Assembly (NCBI RefSeq): GCF_010448835.1
Contig: NZ_CP048409.1
Span: forward strand, 4,009,501 to 4,073,500
Direction of reading: 5' to 3'
Origin: Draconibacterium halophilum
GTDB taxonomy: Bacteria; Bacteroidota; Bacteroidia; Bacteroidales; Prolixibacteraceae
Length of the DNA: 64,000 bases
Part shown: positions 63,657 through 64,000 of the stretch, piece by piece
Layout of the letters: each line of letters opens with the position of its first letter
Position numbering within the stretch: the first letter of the stretch is position 1
Program-made: the position numbers and the translations under genes
The notes under the pieces: generated by a model
Seen by the model: only the letters and a program-made list of their open reading frames with translations
What the model was told of the DNA's origin: nothing
Database searches by the model: none

Positions 63657-63959
63657 TTAAACTGCTCTTGAAATTAACACCACAAAGGCATAAAGAATTG
63701 TAGCGCCCAAAACTCCGCGGGCTGCCTTTTCGTATTTTAATTGCAGAAAAATCCAAAAGGCTCCAACGTTAGTAAAAACACACAAGCTTCCTAATTTAAT
63801 GAGTGCCTGCATACGCCACATTCCGGCAATGTATTTTGTGAACGACATATTGTCTTCGCCAATCAGGTAAACGATAAAAAAAATAACAATGGGTAGCCCC
63901 AGACCGGTAAAAACACCAAGTCCAATTTCGTCGTATTTATTCTGTTTTCTTTTTTGCAT
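63657..63959 (-). CDS. Small membrane protein encoded upstream of lpxB
   Basis: 100 residues, three membrane segments (about 14-32, 50-68, 80-98) and a basic, cytoplasmic N-terminus (QKRKQNKYDE). Bacteroidota often encode such a protein between surE and lpxB; function unknown. Its stop is 1 nt from the lpxB start. Confidence 0.85.
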   Translation of the reverse strand: MQKRKQNKYDEIGLGVFTGLGLPIVIFFIVYLIGEDNMSFTKYIAGMWRMQALIKLGSLCVFTNVGAFWIFLQLKYEKAARGVLGATILYAFVVLISRAV

Positions 63960-63960
63960 A

Positions 63961-64000
63961 TTAAAACTTCCACAACTTAATTTGCTCCATGGTTTTATAG
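63961..64000 (-). CDS. 3' end of an upstream gene, probably surE (partial)
   Basis: The minus strand is open from the window edge to a TAA at 63961-63963 and reads YKTMEQIKLWKF. SurE (5'/3'-nucleotidase) proteins of this phylum end in similar DYxxMxxLKxW sequences, and surE commonly precedes this gene pair. Only 12 codons are visible. Confidence 0.35.
   Translation of the reverse strand, partial: YKTMEQIKLWKF

Overview
The window looks like chromosomal DNA of a Bacteroidota bacterium, most likely a marine or anaerobic member of the Marinilabiliales (Prolixibacteraceae-like). The taxon is inferred from gene content: an ECF sigma/FecR/SusC-like TonB receptor trio, gliding-associated GldF/GldG, DUF2027-Smr, DUF4301, TIGR01212 and YgiQ radical SAM proteins, the lpxB/small membrane protein pair, TAnnTTTG-type promoters and AT-rich Bacteroidota-style spacers. 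No rRNA, tRNA, prophage, integron or CRISPR array was seen. The one structured RNA is rnpB (RNase P RNA).

Layout. 1-2836: 3' part of a CysN-CysC sulfate-activation fusion and a UDP-glucuronate-type epimerase. 2837-3508: rnpB. 3509-20695: housekeeping and stress genes (DUF2027-Smr, queA, a double-SGNH hydrolase, acyl-CoA synthetase, lone trpB, ABC-F, YwbE, YgiQ, DUF4197, a four-Cys PAS protein, a YhcC-like radical SAM gene, DUF4301, TPR). 20852-24928: DUF368, aroE, LMW phosphatase, MaoC, EamA. 24929-33664: DUF1080 lipoprotein, divergent from a TetR-TolC-HlyD-ATPase-ATPase-permease-permease efflux operon of YbhGFSR type. Four of this operon's internal gaps hold repeat elements, two of them carrying a guest gene (a four-helix S23/IVP protein and a GIY-YIG nuclease). 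33751-38208: CHAD, DUF1697, NmrA-like reductase, Na/Pi cotransporter. 38247-45606: TonB receptor-FecR-sigma trio, an Asn/Gln/Gly-tailed lipoprotein, an alkaline-phosphatase-fold protein that lacks its catalytic residues, and a small CarboxypepD_reg protein. 46052-49535: trimeric NAD(P)-linked [FeFe] hydrogenase operon. 49588-52098: ogt, esterase, EEP phosphodiesterase. 52192-54377: an XRE regulator with a family of paralogous four-TM proteins and a 517-bp tandem duplication. 54561-64000: alanine symporter, YkgJ, thioesterase, FAH, DnaQ-like exonuclease, dnaN, a GldF-GldG fusion, lpxB, and probably the end of surE.

Four genes (DUF2027-Smr, the YhcC-like gene, the first ABC permease, the alanine symporter) each lack one base in a homopolymer, while the protein on both sides stays well conserved. 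This points to consensus errors of a long-read assembly, or less likely to real frameshifts, and should be kept in mind when reading the annotation.

The most unusual material is (i) the HTH plus membrane-paralog locus at 52192-54450 with its exact 517-bp duplication, (ii) the palindromic repeat elements with guest ORFs at their centres inside the efflux operon, and (iii) several proteins with degenerate active sites: the pseudo-phosphatase, ABC-F domain 2 and the CysC kinase domain.
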